Below the pieces are notes generated by a model. It searched no databases. It worked only from the letters and a program-made list of their open reading frames with translations, and was not told where the DNA came from. Made by a program: the position numbers and the translations under genes. From a virus, in the IMG/VR virus record IMGVR_UViG_3300014827_000009, positions 1-37,897 of that record: 37,897 nt of DNA; one strand, given 5' to 3'. Numbering within the stretch: the stretch's first letter is position 1; each line of letters begins with the position of its first letter. Positions 16,101 to 24,196 of the stretch are shown here, piece by piece.

Positions 16101-16427
16101 AAAGAACAAGTAAAATTCGAGATGGAGTTCCTAGAATATACCGAATACATAAACGAGAATGCTGGGGATGGGTTTTATATTATAACCAAATTTGAGACAT
16201 ATAAAGACAAAACTAAGCCGTATTTAACTATGAGACAAGTAAAAACAGGGATAGATATGAGGACAAAGATTAAAGATGGTAAGATTTATGTAGAGAATCC
16301 ATTCAAACTATATGATGTTCTAAAAGTTAATGCATTTAAGACACAGTATAAAACTAAGAACGTAGGTGGTAAATGGATGAAATCAAATGAACTTGAGGAG
16401 ATTCTTATTAGTTATGAAGTGTATTAA
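13131..16427 (+). CDS. dnaE: DNA polymerase III alpha subunit (C-family, DnaE-like), 1098 aa
   Basis: An ATG at 13131 follows TAGGAGGAA. The N-terminal PHP domain (about 1-260) starts YHVHDDTSNCNG, with HxH, and has FSNHGGMYDW and GTDTHSSS. The catalytic region has YGFCRGSVGGSEIAF, the aspartates of DIDIDF (D406, D408, D410) and the third carboxylate in KFDILGLKAVG (D597). VYQEDTIKFLTDICGF and a helix-hairpin-type region follow, and the C-terminal 200 residues are OB/accessory-like. Close to full length for DnaE. There is no separate exonuclease domain. It would be the element's own replicative polymerase. Confidence 0.93.
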   Translation: MDNFTAYHVHDDTSNCNGYADSCSSYKEYIKLAKKQGMKAIAFSNHGGMYDWMKKKQDCDKAGVKYIHGIESYLCTKFESDERGYHIGLYAKNYDGVLELNLLNSKSTSKGKLDDKTDRHMYYNPRISLEELMKTSENIIVTTACLASILWRKKDDEDDYVLRFLEWMSKNSSRCFLEIQYHTHIQQIEYNKLLWGWSKQYNIPLIAGTDTHSSSKYKAECRKILQISKDSFYGDEDAFDLTWKSFNELVECFKTQNALPEDVWMGAIDNTNKLADMVEEFKLDKSFKYPNLYGDNAVDIWKKTIAKKLQYKVANKIIDIERIVEYKLKIKEEFSAMKKQNMESFMMFMAELVDHCNENDIPYGFCRGSVGGSEIAFITDITDVDPLRWNTVFSRFCNAERVSLADIDIDFAPEDRVKVYEFIINRFTPEKTAYISSFSTLRDRGTIDVLAKGLKYEDLDAVMGIKNQFDKLFDEYFKIIQEEVNLEELEEADAKSVDFDYHEVYCSRIRNVKSLTRANNLKKEFQNLKDDNKDLFYYFDGLKGTIIAKGTHPAGIIGSPITLADNLGVYYKNGDESQPVSICSMKAVDSVNFVKFDILGLKAVGIMKDIYKYVNSNYLKAHEIDWNDNKVWDNMVTSSVGVFQFEGDYAYSLLKDFKPRFINDMSLVNAALRPSGKSYRDRLIRKELNVNPSEQLDTLLQDNYGYLVYQEDTIKFLTDICGFSGSLADTTRRAIGKKDIVLLTEQLPKILEGYCNKSNKPREEAEEEVKQFLQIIDDSSEYQFGYNHSTGYSMNGYAETRLRTYYPLEFVTAYLNRSENTEDTNRGIALAQQLNIKINPISFGKSVAEYTYDKKENSIYKGIASIKFLNEQVPKELYDLAQQKEYTDFIDLLGDIKTTCVNTRQLKILTGLNFFRRFGKNKKLLQIIESYDNFASRKQINFKDITKLNINERMLQRYSNKTTETLYKELDMMGYIREAIQTIEDKPLSIKEQVKFEMEFLEYTEYINENAGDGFYIITKFETYKDKTKPYLTMRQVKTGIDMRTKIKDGKIYVENPFKLYDVLKVNAFKTQYKTKNVGGKWMKSNELEEILISYEVY

Positions 16428-16444
16428 GGAAGTAGGTATGTTAA

Positions 16445-18697
16445 TTGAAAGATAAAATTATAGTAGAGTTTCAAGGAACTGTAGTTGCTAATCCATATAA
16501 TACTGAGGATTTTAAAATATATGGGTTAGTAGTTGATAATATTAAATTTCCTAATATTCAAATAAACAACTACGGCAATGTAAGTCTTATTGGTAATCTT
16601 CCAGACCTTGAGGATGGAGTCGAATATAGCATAAAAGCAGAAGAGCAAAAAGGCAAGAATGGGATGTCTTATAAGTTTATCAATATAAAACGAGATAGGC
16701 CCAAAACAGAAGCATCAACTAGATTGTTCCTGCAAAGTATATTAGATAGTAATAGTCATGTTGATGAGGTCATGAGAGAGTATCCAGACATTATTGATAG
16801 AGTGATTAATAATCGTCTGGAGGATATTGACTTAAATAAACTATATAATATAGGAGAATTTAGGTTCAATGTTATTAAGCGAAAGATTATAGAAAACTTC
16901 TCATTAGCAGAGTTAGTTACAGAGTTTAAGGGATTTATTGAGTTCAAGGTCTTAAAAATCCTTTATGATAAATATGGTTCAATTGAAAAGATAGTAGAGA
17001 AACTACAAGATAATCCATACAAGTGTTTATGTGGTTTATCACGTATCGCGTTCAAAACAGCAGATAAGATACTCCTAGAGTTTAACAAAGAGTGTATGAA
17101 TATGAAAGCTAAAGGAGAAAAACCACCTATTGATTTTACATTTGATTTGGCAACCTCAAGTCAAAGACAAAAATCAGCTATTATGTTCTTGTTGGGTGAG
17201 AATGAAAATGATGGTAATACAAAGATTGATATAAAAACTCTGAGAAAGCAATCTGAAGCTATTGCAAATAAGTGTATTGAACACTTTGTTGATATTATAA
17301 AGAATGATGAAGATGTACACTTTGACAAAGATAATCATACAGTTTCCTTAGAAGAGACATATGAGACAGAGAAATACATAGCTAATAAGATATTACAAGG
17401 TTTAAAAGTAGATAATAAGTGGAACTTAGATACGGAGAAATACAAAGTTAATTGTGATGTTACTCTCACAGATCAACAGTATCAAGTTCTACCTATGGTA
17501 TGTAATTCAAATATATGCATCCTCAATGGGTTCGGTGGTTCAGGCAAAAGTCAAACAACTAAATCAATTATTGACATGCTGAGAGCTAATAATAAAACAT
17601 TTATCTTATTAGCACCTACTGGCAGAGCGTCTAAGGTGCTCTCAGAATTCACCAAAGAACCTGCATCTACAATTCATCGTGGACTAGGTTATATGCCCCC
17701 TGTGTGGTCTTACAATGAAGATTATCCATTGCCTTATGATATAGTAATTGCAGATGAGTTTTCTATGGTCGATGTGTTCTTAAACAAGAGATTATTAGAA
17801 GCTATAAACTTCAATAATACAAAGTTATTGATGATTGGAGACTCTGCTCAAATACCTTCTGTTGGGGCTGGAAATGTTTTCTTTGATTTAATTAACTCTA
17901 ATACAATTCCAATTGTTTCACTCACACAAATATTTAGATATGGAGAAGGAGGAGTTTTAACAGTAGCAACTAAGACTAGAAATAGTGACAAATTTTTAAG
18001 TGAATCGAAAAGTCCACAAATATTTGGAGAAGACAAAGGTTATGTATTTATACCAACACAACAAGAAAAACTGATTAATAATATAACTAGTTTATATAAA
18101 AAACTATTAAGTTCAGGAAATTCCAAGGAAGATATCATGATATTATCGTCTTATAATATAGGTGAGTATGGGACTATAAATATCAATAAGCATCTTCAAC
18201 CTATCTCCAATCCTAATGTTTTAAGAAATGGAATAAATGTTCAACTTGGAGATACAAAGTTTTATGAAAATGATCTAGTAATTCAAACAATGAATAATTA
18301 TAAAGCAATTAAGCAAAATGATGGATGGGATGAAGAGGAAAAAACATTCATTGCAAATGGCGAAATAGGTAAAATAGTTAAGATTGATCATGGCAAAGTA
18401 ATTATACAATTTGATGAGTTAGTTGTTTATACTAAGGCAGATTTAATAAATGTTAAATTAGCCTACAGCATTAGCACGCATAAAAGCCAGGGAGGTCAAG
18501 CAAAGATAGTAATTCTTATCACTCCTAAAGCCCACACATTTATGCTAAATAGTAATCTTATCTATGTAGGACAAACAAGAGCAAAACAAAAGGTATTTCA
18601 CTTTGGGGAAATAGAAACAGTCAATAGAGCAATTAAAAAGAAGGCTGATTTCAACAGGAAAACATACCTTAAAGAATTAGTTACTAATAATATATAA
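16445..18697 (+). CDS. RecD2-like SF1B DNA helicase, 750 aa
   Basis: The TTG at 16445 is the first start with acceptable spacing from AAGGAAGTAGG; a nearby ATG (16438) runs into a stop. An N-terminal OB-like segment and helix-hairpin repeats occupy about residues 1-330. Walker A is GFGGSGKSQTT (G362-), Walker B is IADEFSMVD (D437-E438). MIGDSAQIPSVGAG, QIFRYGEGG and the C-terminal AYSISTHKSQGGQAKIVI, YVGQTRAK are SF1B helicase motifs III-VI. This matches RecD2/TraA-type 5'-3' helicases. It is the last gene of the replisome operon; a new promoter begins six bases after the stop. Confidence 0.9.
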   Translation: MKDKIIVEFQGTVVANPYNTEDFKIYGLVVDNIKFPNIQINNYGNVSLIGNLPDLEDGVEYSIKAEEQKGKNGMSYKFINIKRDRPKTEASTRLFLQSILDSNSHVDEVMREYPDIIDRVINNRLEDIDLNKLYNIGEFRFNVIKRKIIENFSLAELVTEFKGFIEFKVLKILYDKYGSIEKIVEKLQDNPYKCLCGLSRIAFKTADKILLEFNKECMNMKAKGEKPPIDFTFDLATSSQRQKSAIMFLLGENENDGNTKIDIKTLRKQSEAIANKCIEHFVDIIKNDEDVHFDKDNHTVSLEETYETEKYIANKILQGLKVDNKWNLDTEKYKVNCDVTLTDQQYQVLPMVCNSNICILNGFGGSGKSQTTKSIIDMLRANNKTFILLAPTGRASKVLSEFTKEPASTIHRGLGYMPPVWSYNEDYPLPYDIVIADEFSMVDVFLNKRLLEAINFNNTKLLMIGDSAQIPSVGAGNVFFDLINSNTIPIVSLTQIFRYGEGGVLTVATKTRNSDKFLSESKSPQIFGEDKGYVFIPTQQEKLINNITSLYKKLLSSGNSKEDIMILSSYNIGEYGTININKHLQPISNPNVLRNGINVQLGDTKFYENDLVIQTMNNYKAIKQNDGWDEEEKTFIANGEIGKIVKIDHGKVIIQFDELVVYTKADLINVKLAYSISTHKSQGGQAKIVILITPKAHTFMLNSNLIYVGQTRAKQKVFHFGEIETVNRAIKKKADFNRKTYLKELVTNNI

Positions 18698-18702
18698 TTT
18701 AG

Positions 18703-18731
18703 TTGACTTATAATACCCCGTATGGTACAAT
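18703..18731 (+). promoter_or_regulatory. SigA-type promoter
   Basis: TTGACT (18703-18708), 17 bases, TACAAT (18726-18731), with TG one base before the -10. It opens the nucleotide-metabolism block. The leader between it and 18798 carries TTTTAAGCTATATTAAAAGGAGG. Confidence 0.75.
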
Positions 18732-18797
18732 AATATACAGGAAGTCATTCAAATAAAAAACAAATTTTAAGCTATATTAAAAGGAGGTGGTAAATAC

Positions 18798-19190
18798 ATG
18801 AGAATTATTATAGCAGGGTCAAGAGATTTTAGTGATTTTAATTTATTACAAAGTGAGGCACTACGTATTATTAAAGAATTAAAACTAGATGGATTTAAAA
18901 CAACTAAAAATGTTGTTGAAATTGTTTCTGGAGGTGCTAGAGGAGCTGATCTTCTAGGAGAAAAATTTGCTAATACATATGGATTGAAGATCAAGAGATT
19001 TATTCCAGATTGGGATGGATTAGGTAAACGTGCAGGATATGTTAGAAATGCTGAAATGGCTACATATGCTAAACAAGACTCTCAATTAGGTGTACTTATT
19101 GCTTGTTGGGACGGGAAAAGTAGAGGGACTAAAAGTATGATTGATTTAGCAGAGAAGCATGGATTAAGAGTGTTTATAATAAGATATTAG
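18798..19190 (+). CDS. DUF2493/SLOG-superfamily protein, 130 aa
   Basis: An ATG at 18798 follows AAAAGGAGG. MRIIIAGSRDFSDF, then VSGGARGADLLGEKFANTYG, FIPDWDGLGKRAGYVRN and ACWDGKSRGTKSMIDLA form the typical DUF2493 pattern: a Rossmann-like SLOG fold predicted to bind nucleotides or nucleic acid. Relatives are common in phages of Bacillota and Gram-negative hosts, mostly without assigned function. A role in nucleotide signalling or nucleotide metabolism would fit the neighbours but is inference. Confidence 0.88.
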   Translation: MRIIIAGSRDFSDFNLLQSEALRIIKELKLDGFKTTKNVVEIVSGGARGADLLGEKFANTYGLKIKRFIPDWDGLGKRAGYVRNAEMATYAKQDSQLGVLIACWDGKSRGTKSMIDLAEKHGLRVFIIRY

Positions 19191-19198
19191 GAGGTGAA

Positions 19199-19648
19199 AT
19201 GATGATTCAATTCTTTAGGAATACAAAGAGAGGTATTGCAAATATAATCAAATGGTTTCCTGTGATATGGAGGGATAGAGACTGGGATCACTACTATATT
19301 TACTTAATATGGTACAAAAAATTTGATAATATGGAGAAATTCTTTAATAGTGATAAAGCATGGACTGCTAAATCAGAAGGCATTGCTGAACAAATTCATG
19401 AGGTTAAACTATTATGTGAAAAACTAATGAAAGATGATTATTTAGAAGAAGCATTGAAACCATATGAAGAAAAATATGGAGACGTAGAGTTATTTAAAAT
19501 TATTGATAATGAATTAGAATATAATGTCGATGAAGAAACCGTTTCAGCACATTGGAAATGTGGTAAATTAGCTGATAAGAATAGGGAAGAAGATAAGAAT
19601 AGGATGTTCGATTTGTTAAAGTTAAATATTGAAAATTTCTGGGATTAG
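19199..19648 (+). CDS. conserved phage-type hypothetical protein, 149 aa
   Basis: SD AGGAGGTGA overlaps the previous stop; two ATGs (19199 and 19202) are possible. The N-terminus (about 10-45) has the pattern KRGIANIIKWFPVIWRDRDW and DHYYIYLIWYKKFDNMEKFF, which I associate with a widespread phage hypothetical family. The rest is charged and helical. No catalytic motif. It is coupled to the DUF2493 gene and the next Cys-rich gene. Confidence 0.75.
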   Translation: MMIQFFRNTKRGIANIIKWFPVIWRDRDWDHYYIYLIWYKKFDNMEKFFNSDKAWTAKSEGIAEQIHEVKLLCEKLMKDDYLEEALKPYEEKYGDVELFKIIDNELEYNVDEETVSAHWKCGKLADKNREEDKNRMFDLLKLNIENFWD

Positions 19649-19663
19649 GAGGTGATATATAAA

Positions 19664-19858
19664 TTGTCTGATATTACTCAATGTCAATCTTTAAAATGTG
19701 CCAAGAGAAATCAATGCTACAGGATATTAGCTACACCTAGCGATCCACAAACATATGCTTTATTTGAACAAGTATGTACAGAGTTAAATGATTATAAATA
19801 TTTTTGGCAAGCAAGAAAAGAGTTTATTAAGGAAGAAGTTATTAAGGATAATAAATAA
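19664..19858 (+). CDS. Cys-containing small protein, 64 aa
   Basis: The SD AGGAGGTGAT (19649-19657) sets the TTG at 19664 as start; the upstream GTG would lie inside the SD. MSDITQCQSLKCAKRNQCYR has three Cys within twelve residues, and a fourth lies at VCTEL. This could be a small zinc or metal site. The C-terminus is a charged helix. It immediately precedes the ribonucleotide reductase gene, so a link to it is possible but unproven. Confidence 0.7.
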   Translation: MSDITQCQSLKCAKRNQCYRILATPSDPQTYALFEQVCTELNDYKYFWQARKEFIKEEVIKDNK

Positions 19859-19880
19859 TAATATTGGAGGATACATAAAT

Positions 19881-22800
19881 TTGAAAATAGAGCAATGGCT
19901 TACAGAACAACTAGGGAAAGATATTTGGGATAATAAATACCGATTTAAAACAGAATCATTTGATGAATGGGTAGATAGAGTATCGGCAGGTAATGAAGAA
20001 ACTAAACGATTAATCTATGAAAAGAAGTTCCTATTTGGTGGAAGAACATTATCAAATAGAAATACAGGTAAAAATGCAAGTTATAGCAATTGTTATTCAA
20101 GTGGTTATGCTCCAGATTCTCTACTAGGAATTATGGAACTCAATACCAATCTTGCTATGACTTATAAATCTCAAGGTGGTCAAGGATTATCATTATCTAA
20201 GATCAGACCAAAGGGAACGGATATTAATGGACAATTTGAATCAGATGGAATTTTACCTTTTATGAGAATTTTTAATATTACTACAGAAAGTGTTAGTCAA
20301 GGTGGTAGCAGAAAAGGTGCTCTATTAATGTCTCTTGCTTGTGACCATAAAGAAATTAATGAGTTTATTAATATTAAGACTAAAGATAACTCAATTAATA
20401 AAGCAAACCTTTCAGTTGAATTTGATGATGAGTTTATGTTAGCTGTTAAGAAATTCTATAAAACAGGTGAAAAAACAGTCCTTGATATTACTAAAGTATA
20501 TGAAGGTAAAACTATTACATATAAGATAACTCCAATTGATGTATATAAAAACTTTGCAAATAGTTCATATAACTGGGCAGAACCAGGTGCAATCATGACT
20601 CAAAGGTTTAGAAATTATAATCTAATGGAGTTTATTGTCGAATATGAGATTGTAACAGGCAACCCTTGCTTCACAGGAGATATGGAATTGCTAACAAAGG
20701 AAGGTTATAAAACACTCTCAGAATTAGAAGATAAAGAAGTACAAATTATTAATCCTGATGGCAACACATCAGAAGGAAAAGTTTGGTGTAGTGGAGAGAA
20801 AGATATTATTCAACTTACTTTAAGTAACAAGAAGAGGATAAGATGCACTCCAGACCATGTATTCATGTTAAATAATAATAATGAGTCACAGGCTAAAGAT
20901 ACTCTAAAACAAAGATTAACCTCTTATTACGGAGAAACTAATTTATCAGAAGATATTTTTGTACAATTAGGGTTCATCCAAGGAGATGGATGTGTTGGCA
21001 GAATTAACTCAGAACATCATCTAGGATTAGAAGTCAATATTGGAGATAAGGATGATGAGATTTTAGACTTGTTTGAAGTATCTAAGGTTGAAGGGAAACG
21101 TGCTTATTACATAAATGGCTATAATGATCTATTGGTACAGTATGGGTTTGATGGTAGCGTATTACCAGAACGAGTATTCCCTATTACCTATACATCTTGG
21201 ATGAAGTTTCAAAGAGCAAATTTCTTAAAAGGATGTTATTCGGCAAATGGTTGTGTGATTAAAACTCACAGAGTATCATACAAAACTACTTCAAAAGTAT
21301 TCTCATTGCAGTTAAAGAAAGCATTAGAAGAATTTGGGATCACGGCATATATTACTACTAATAAACCAACAATGGTTAAGTTTTCAAATGGAGACTACCT
21401 ATGCAAAGAAAGTTATGATGTTAACATTAGTAGATTAACTGATATAATTACATTTTATCAATCCATAGGGTTTATGCAACAATACAAAATCCATGATTTA
21501 GTTGATTTAATTAAAATTAAGAGTCCAAAAGTGACATCTATTAAAAAACTTCCAAAAGAAAAAGTATATGATTTCTCTGAGCCATTAACCCATTGGGGAG
21601 TAGTAGAAGGAGTAGTCGTACATAATTGTGGGGAACAACCTCTTCCAAAGGATGGTGCATGTAATTTAGGTTCAATGAATTTTTCTGCCTATGTTGTGAA
21701 CCCATATACTAAAGAATCATACTTTGATGATGATGCATTTTCAGAAGACGTTGGAGTAGCTATTAAATCATTAGATAATGTCTTAGACGAAGGGAAACTT
21801 CTTCATGCCTTAGAAAGTCAAAGACAAATGGCAAATGATTATAGGAATGTTGGATTAGGAATTATGGGTCTTGGTGATATGTTTATTAAATTAGGTATGA
21901 AGTATGGTAGTGAAGAATCTAAAAAAATACTTGAGACTATCATGATTGAAATGTTTAGAAGTGCTGTCTGGAAGAGTGCAGAATTAGCAGTAGAGAAAGG
22001 CAGTTTTCCTAAATATTCAGATAAAGTATTTGATTCAACTATTATTAAAAATCATTTTAGTGAAAAAGAAATTGGTACACTTAAAAAAATGGGATTAAGA
22101 AACTGTTCGCTTCTAAGTATTGCACCTTCTGGATCTATTGGAACAATGTTAGATATTACAACTGGAATTGAACCTTGTTTTTCACTTTCATACCAAAGAA
22201 AGACAGAATCATTACATAAAGATAAAGAAGTATCTTACACAGTATTCATGAGTAGTGCAAAAGAGTATATGGAATTATACAATACAGAAGTGTTACCTGA
22301 TTACTTCGTTACATCAAATGACATTCCTTGGAAAGATAGAATTGATATTCAATCTATTGCACAAAATCATGTAGACACAGCAATTTCTTCTACTGTAAAC
22401 CTTCCAGAGAGTGCGACGCTTGAAGAAGTCGAACAGTTGTATTTATATGCTTGGGAGAAAAAATTGAAGGGCGTGACTATTTTTAGAGACAATTGTGCAA
22501 GACTTGGTATTTTAACAAAACCAACAGTAGAAAAGAAAGCTATTGAAACAGTATTAGATCGTGGGTTTGTGACTAAAGCTCCATCAGAAGCAGAAGGTAA
22601 GACATATAAATTTGTTAGTGGCTGCGGTAATGCATATGTTGGAGTGACATGGGATGATAAAGGCAAGATTAATCAAACATTTACTAATAAAGGAAGTAGT
22701 GGTACATGTAGAAGTAATCAAGAAGCTGTTTCAAGATTGGTATCATTAGCATTGCGTGGTGGTATCCCCATTGAGAAGATTATTGATCAATTAGAAAGTG

Positions 22801-23075
22801 TAGATATTTGTCCATCATACATAAGCGCTAGAGCTAAAGGGAAACCAGTTAGTAAAGGAGTTAGTTGCCCACATGCTATTGCTAATATTCTTAAACAAGC
22901 AATTAAAGATGTTGGTGTTAAATTTGAGAATGTTGATATGATTTTGCAAACTAAGAAAGTAGTAAAAGAAGAAGTTGTTGATAATTCAAGATTATGCCCA
23001 GAATGCAAAGAATCTCTAGTCAGTGAAGGTGGTTGCATTCAATGCAAAAATTGTGGTTATAGTAAATGCGAATAA
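19881..23075 (+). CDS. nrdJ: adenosylcobalamin-dependent (class II) ribonucleotide reductase, intein-containing
   Basis: It makes deoxyribonucleotides from ribonucleotides. The start is the TTG at 19881 after TTGGAGG; the frame is open upstream but without an SD. The precursor has 1064 codons. Removing the 320-aa intein leaves 744 aa, a normal NrdJ size. Extein motifs include NASYSNCYSSGYAP (redox Cys), YKSQGGQGLSLSKIRP, the split NP/CGEQPLPKDGACNLGSMN (the N-x-C-x-E thiyl-radical site), LLSIAPSGSIGTMLDITTGIEP, and a C-terminal Cys-rich ribbon (RLCPECKESLVSEGGC, CKNCGYSKCE) typical of class II enzymes. It needs the host's cobalamin. dUTPase follows at once. Confidence 0.93.
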   Translation: MKIEQWLTEQLGKDIWDNKYRFKTESFDEWVDRVSAGNEETKRLIYEKKFLFGGRTLSNRNTGKNASYSNCYSSGYAPDSLLGIMELNTNLAMTYKSQGGQGLSLSKIRPKGTDINGQFESDGILPFMRIFNITTESVSQGGSRKGALLMSLACDHKEINEFINIKTKDNSINKANLSVEFDDEFMLAVKKFYKTGEKTVLDITKVYEGKTITYKITPIDVYKNFANSSYNWAEPGAIMTQRFRNYNLMEFIVEYEIVTGNPCFTGDMELLTKEGYKTLSELEDKEVQIINPDGNTSEGKVWCSGEKDIIQLTLSNKKRIRCTPDHVFMLNNNNESQAKDTLKQRLTSYYGETNLSEDIFVQLGFIQGDGCVGRINSEHHLGLEVNIGDKDDEILDLFEVSKVEGKRAYYINGYNDLLVQYGFDGSVLPERVFPITYTSWMKFQRANFLKGCYSANGCVIKTHRVSYKTTSKVFSLQLKKALEEFGITAYITTNKPTMVKFSNGDYLCKESYDVNISRLTDIITFYQSIGFMQQYKIHDLVDLIKIKSPKVTSIKKLPKEKVYDFSEPLTHWGVVEGVVVHNCGEQPLPKDGACNLGSMNFSAYVVNPYTKESYFDDDAFSEDVGVAIKSLDNVLDEGKLLHALESQRQMANDYRNVGLGIMGLGDMFIKLGMKYGSEESKKILETIMIEMFRSAVWKSAELAVEKGSFPKYSDKVFDSTIIKNHFSEKEIGTLKKMGLRNCSLLSIAPSGSIGTMLDITTGIEPCFSLSYQRKTESLHKDKEVSYTVFMSSAKEYMELYNTEVLPDYFVTSNDIPWKDRIDIQSIAQNHVDTAISSTVNLPESATLEEVEQLYLYAWEKKLKGVTIFRDNCARLGILTKPTVEKKAIETVLDRGFVTKAPSEAEGKTYKFVSGCGNAYVGVTWDDKGKINQTFTNKGSSGTCRSNQEAVSRLVSLALRGGIPIEKIIDQLESVDICPSYISARAKGKPVSKGVSCPHAIANILKQAIKDVGVKFENVDMILQTKKVVKEEVVDNSRLCPECKESLVSEGGCIQCKNCGYSKCE
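20667..21626 (+). mobile_element. intein with LAGLIDADG endonuclease region, inserted at the RNR catalytic Cys
   Basis: The intein starts with Cys (residue 263, CFTGDMELLTKEGYKTLSEL). Block B holds RCTPDHVFML. It ends VYDFSEP then THWGVVEGVVVHN, with the penultimate His and terminal Asn needed for splicing, and the next extein residue is Cys. So all protein-splicing residues are present. Endonuclease motifs are LGFIQGDGCV and FLKGCYSANG. In the second the expected acidic residue (ADG) is Asn, so cleavage activity may be reduced or lost. Length 320 aa. Confidence 0.93.
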
Positions 23076-23104
23076 TAAATAAAATAAAGTGAGGTAATTT
23101 ATAA

Positions 23105-23563
23105 ATGAGACTTAGAGGTTTCGAATTGGTATCAGTAGACAAAAGATTAGATGTTGCCCCTGCAATAATGCCAAAAAGAGGAACAAAAACAAGTGCAGGT
23201 TATGATTTCGCAACGCCTGTAAAGTTTAAAATAGCTTCACATGGTAAAGTGACAATCTGGACAGATATTAAAGCATATATGCAAGAGGGAGAAGTGTTAA
23301 CTCTTCACATTAGGAGTTCGATAGGAACTAAAAAAGGATTAAGACTTGCAAATATTACTGGGATTGTGGATTCTGATTATTATAATAATCCAGACAATGA
23401 TGGAAATATTGGACTAACTTTTTACAATGATAGTAATGATGCTGTAACCATTGAAGCAGGAGAACGAGTAGCACAAGGAATATTCTTGCCATTTCTTATT
23501 GCTGATAATGGAAATACTGACAATGAAAGAATTGGTGGATTTGGATCAACAGGGAAGGCTTAA
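23105..23563 (+). CDS. dut: dUTPase (dUTP diphosphatase), 152 aa
   Basis: It hydrolyses dUTP to dUMP, preventing uracil in DNA and feeding thymidylate synthesis. The five trimeric-dUTPase motifs are visible in order: TSAGYDF, RSSIGTKKGL, NITGIVDSDYY, AGERVAQGIF, and ERIGGFGSTGK at the C-terminus. Normal family length. Start ATG at 23105 after AAGTGAGGT. It follows the RNR gene with a 29-base gap. Its stop codon lies in the loop of a hairpin. Confidence 0.95.
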   Translation: MRLRGFELVSVDKRLDVAPAIMPKRGTKTSAGYDFATPVKFKIASHGKVTIWTDIKAYMQEGEVLTLHIRSSIGTKKGLRLANITGIVDSDYYNNPDNDGNIGLTFYNDSNDAVTIEAGERVAQGIFLPFLIADNGNTDNERIGGFGSTGKA

Positions 23564-23573
23564 TTGCCTTTCC
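23552..23573 (+). other. stem-loop around the dUTPase stop codon
   Basis: GGGAAGGC (23552-23559) pairs with GCCTTTCC (23566-23573) around TTAATT, which contains the TAA stop. No T-run follows (ACTCGAAACG), so this is a possible partial terminator or mRNA 3'-end stabiliser. The following CCACTCGAAA recurs near 24762. Confidence 0.55.
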
Positions 23574-23615
23574 ACTCGAAACGAAAATTTCAAAGGATGA
23601 AAGTAGGAACATACT

Positions 23616-23783
23616 ATGAGGAAATACAAATTAGAACCAATATTTGAATTTTTTAGTCATTGGGATACTAAACAATTTGCGTTAGGACTTCATTTATCAA
23701 GTGAGGATCTTGGCCCATATAGAGAATATTATTTACTTATAAGTTTAGGGTTTTGGCAAATATCTTTAGGATTTAGTAAATAA
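23616..23783 (+). CDS. hypothetical protein, 55 aa
   Basis: An ATG at 23616 follows AAAGTAGGAA. The product is aromatic-rich: MRKYKLEPIFEFFSHWDTKQ, then FALGLHLSSEDLGPYREYYL, ending LISLGFWQISLGFSK. The C-terminal 20 residues are hydrophobic and may associate with a membrane. The leader has TTTCAAAGGATGAAAGTAGG. Not recognised. Confidence 0.6.
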   Translation: MRKYKLEPIFEFFSHWDTKQFALGLHLSSEDLGPYREYYLLISLGFWQISLGFSK

Positions 23784-23793
23784 TCAAAAACAT

Positions 23794-23850
23794 ACATCTC
23801 TAATGCTTCCATTTACTCGCTCATGCTACGTTTTTCAAGCACTAAAACCC
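23794..23850 (+). repeat. dispersed intergenic element, copy 3
   Basis: It reads ACATCTCTAATGCTTCC and later CATGCTACGTTTTTCAAGC, ending ACTAAAACCC. Start and end match copy 2 (5700-5760), while the middle ATGCTACGTTTTTCA matches copy 1. It again begins just after a stop codon. Confidence 0.65.
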
Positions 23851-23880
23851 AATGAAAACTTTATTTTATAGGAAGGAGGA

Positions 23881-24186
23881 TTGAATATTATAAAAAAGAG
23901 AGCAATGAAAAAATGGATACCTAAAGACACAGTTTATTGTTATAAGTTGGTAGATGTAATTACATCTTATGATGAAAACAAGCCTCCGCAATTAGTAATA
24001 AAACCCTGCAAATGGCATAAGTACATAGGCAAGAATACACTTTCTGGAGAGTATGGTGGAAGAGAGTGGACAGAAACCGTTTCAGTTTATCGTTGTGAAT
24101 ACTTAAATTATACTGATACAGAGCAGAGTAGTTTATTATGGGATATGTGTAAAGAATGTGGAGAGCATTATGGGAGAGGGAGGTAA
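23881..24186 (+). CDS. conserved phage-type hypothetical, Cys/His-rich, 101 aa
   Basis: The SD AAGGAGG (23873-23879) is almost touching the TTG at 23881. The alternative ATG at 23905 has no SD of its own, so the start is uncertain. Motifs are IKPCKWHKYIG, VYRCEYLNYTDTEQSSLLWD and MCKECGEHYG, which together give Cys/His pairs for a likely zinc site. The SLLWDMCKECGEHY ending looks like a recurring phage hypothetical family. Function unknown. Confidence 0.7.
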   Translation: MNIIKKRAMKKWIPKDTVYCYKLVDVITSYDENKPPQLVIKPCKWHKYIGKNTLSGEYGGREWTETVSVYRCEYLNYTDTEQSSLLWDMCKECGEHYGRGR

Positions 24187-24196
24187 TTGATGATTT

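Noticed and set aside
19788-19880. Longer N-terminus for the ribonucleotide reductase
   Set aside because: It would overlap the previous gene and has no SD; the TTG at 19881 follows TTGGAGG.
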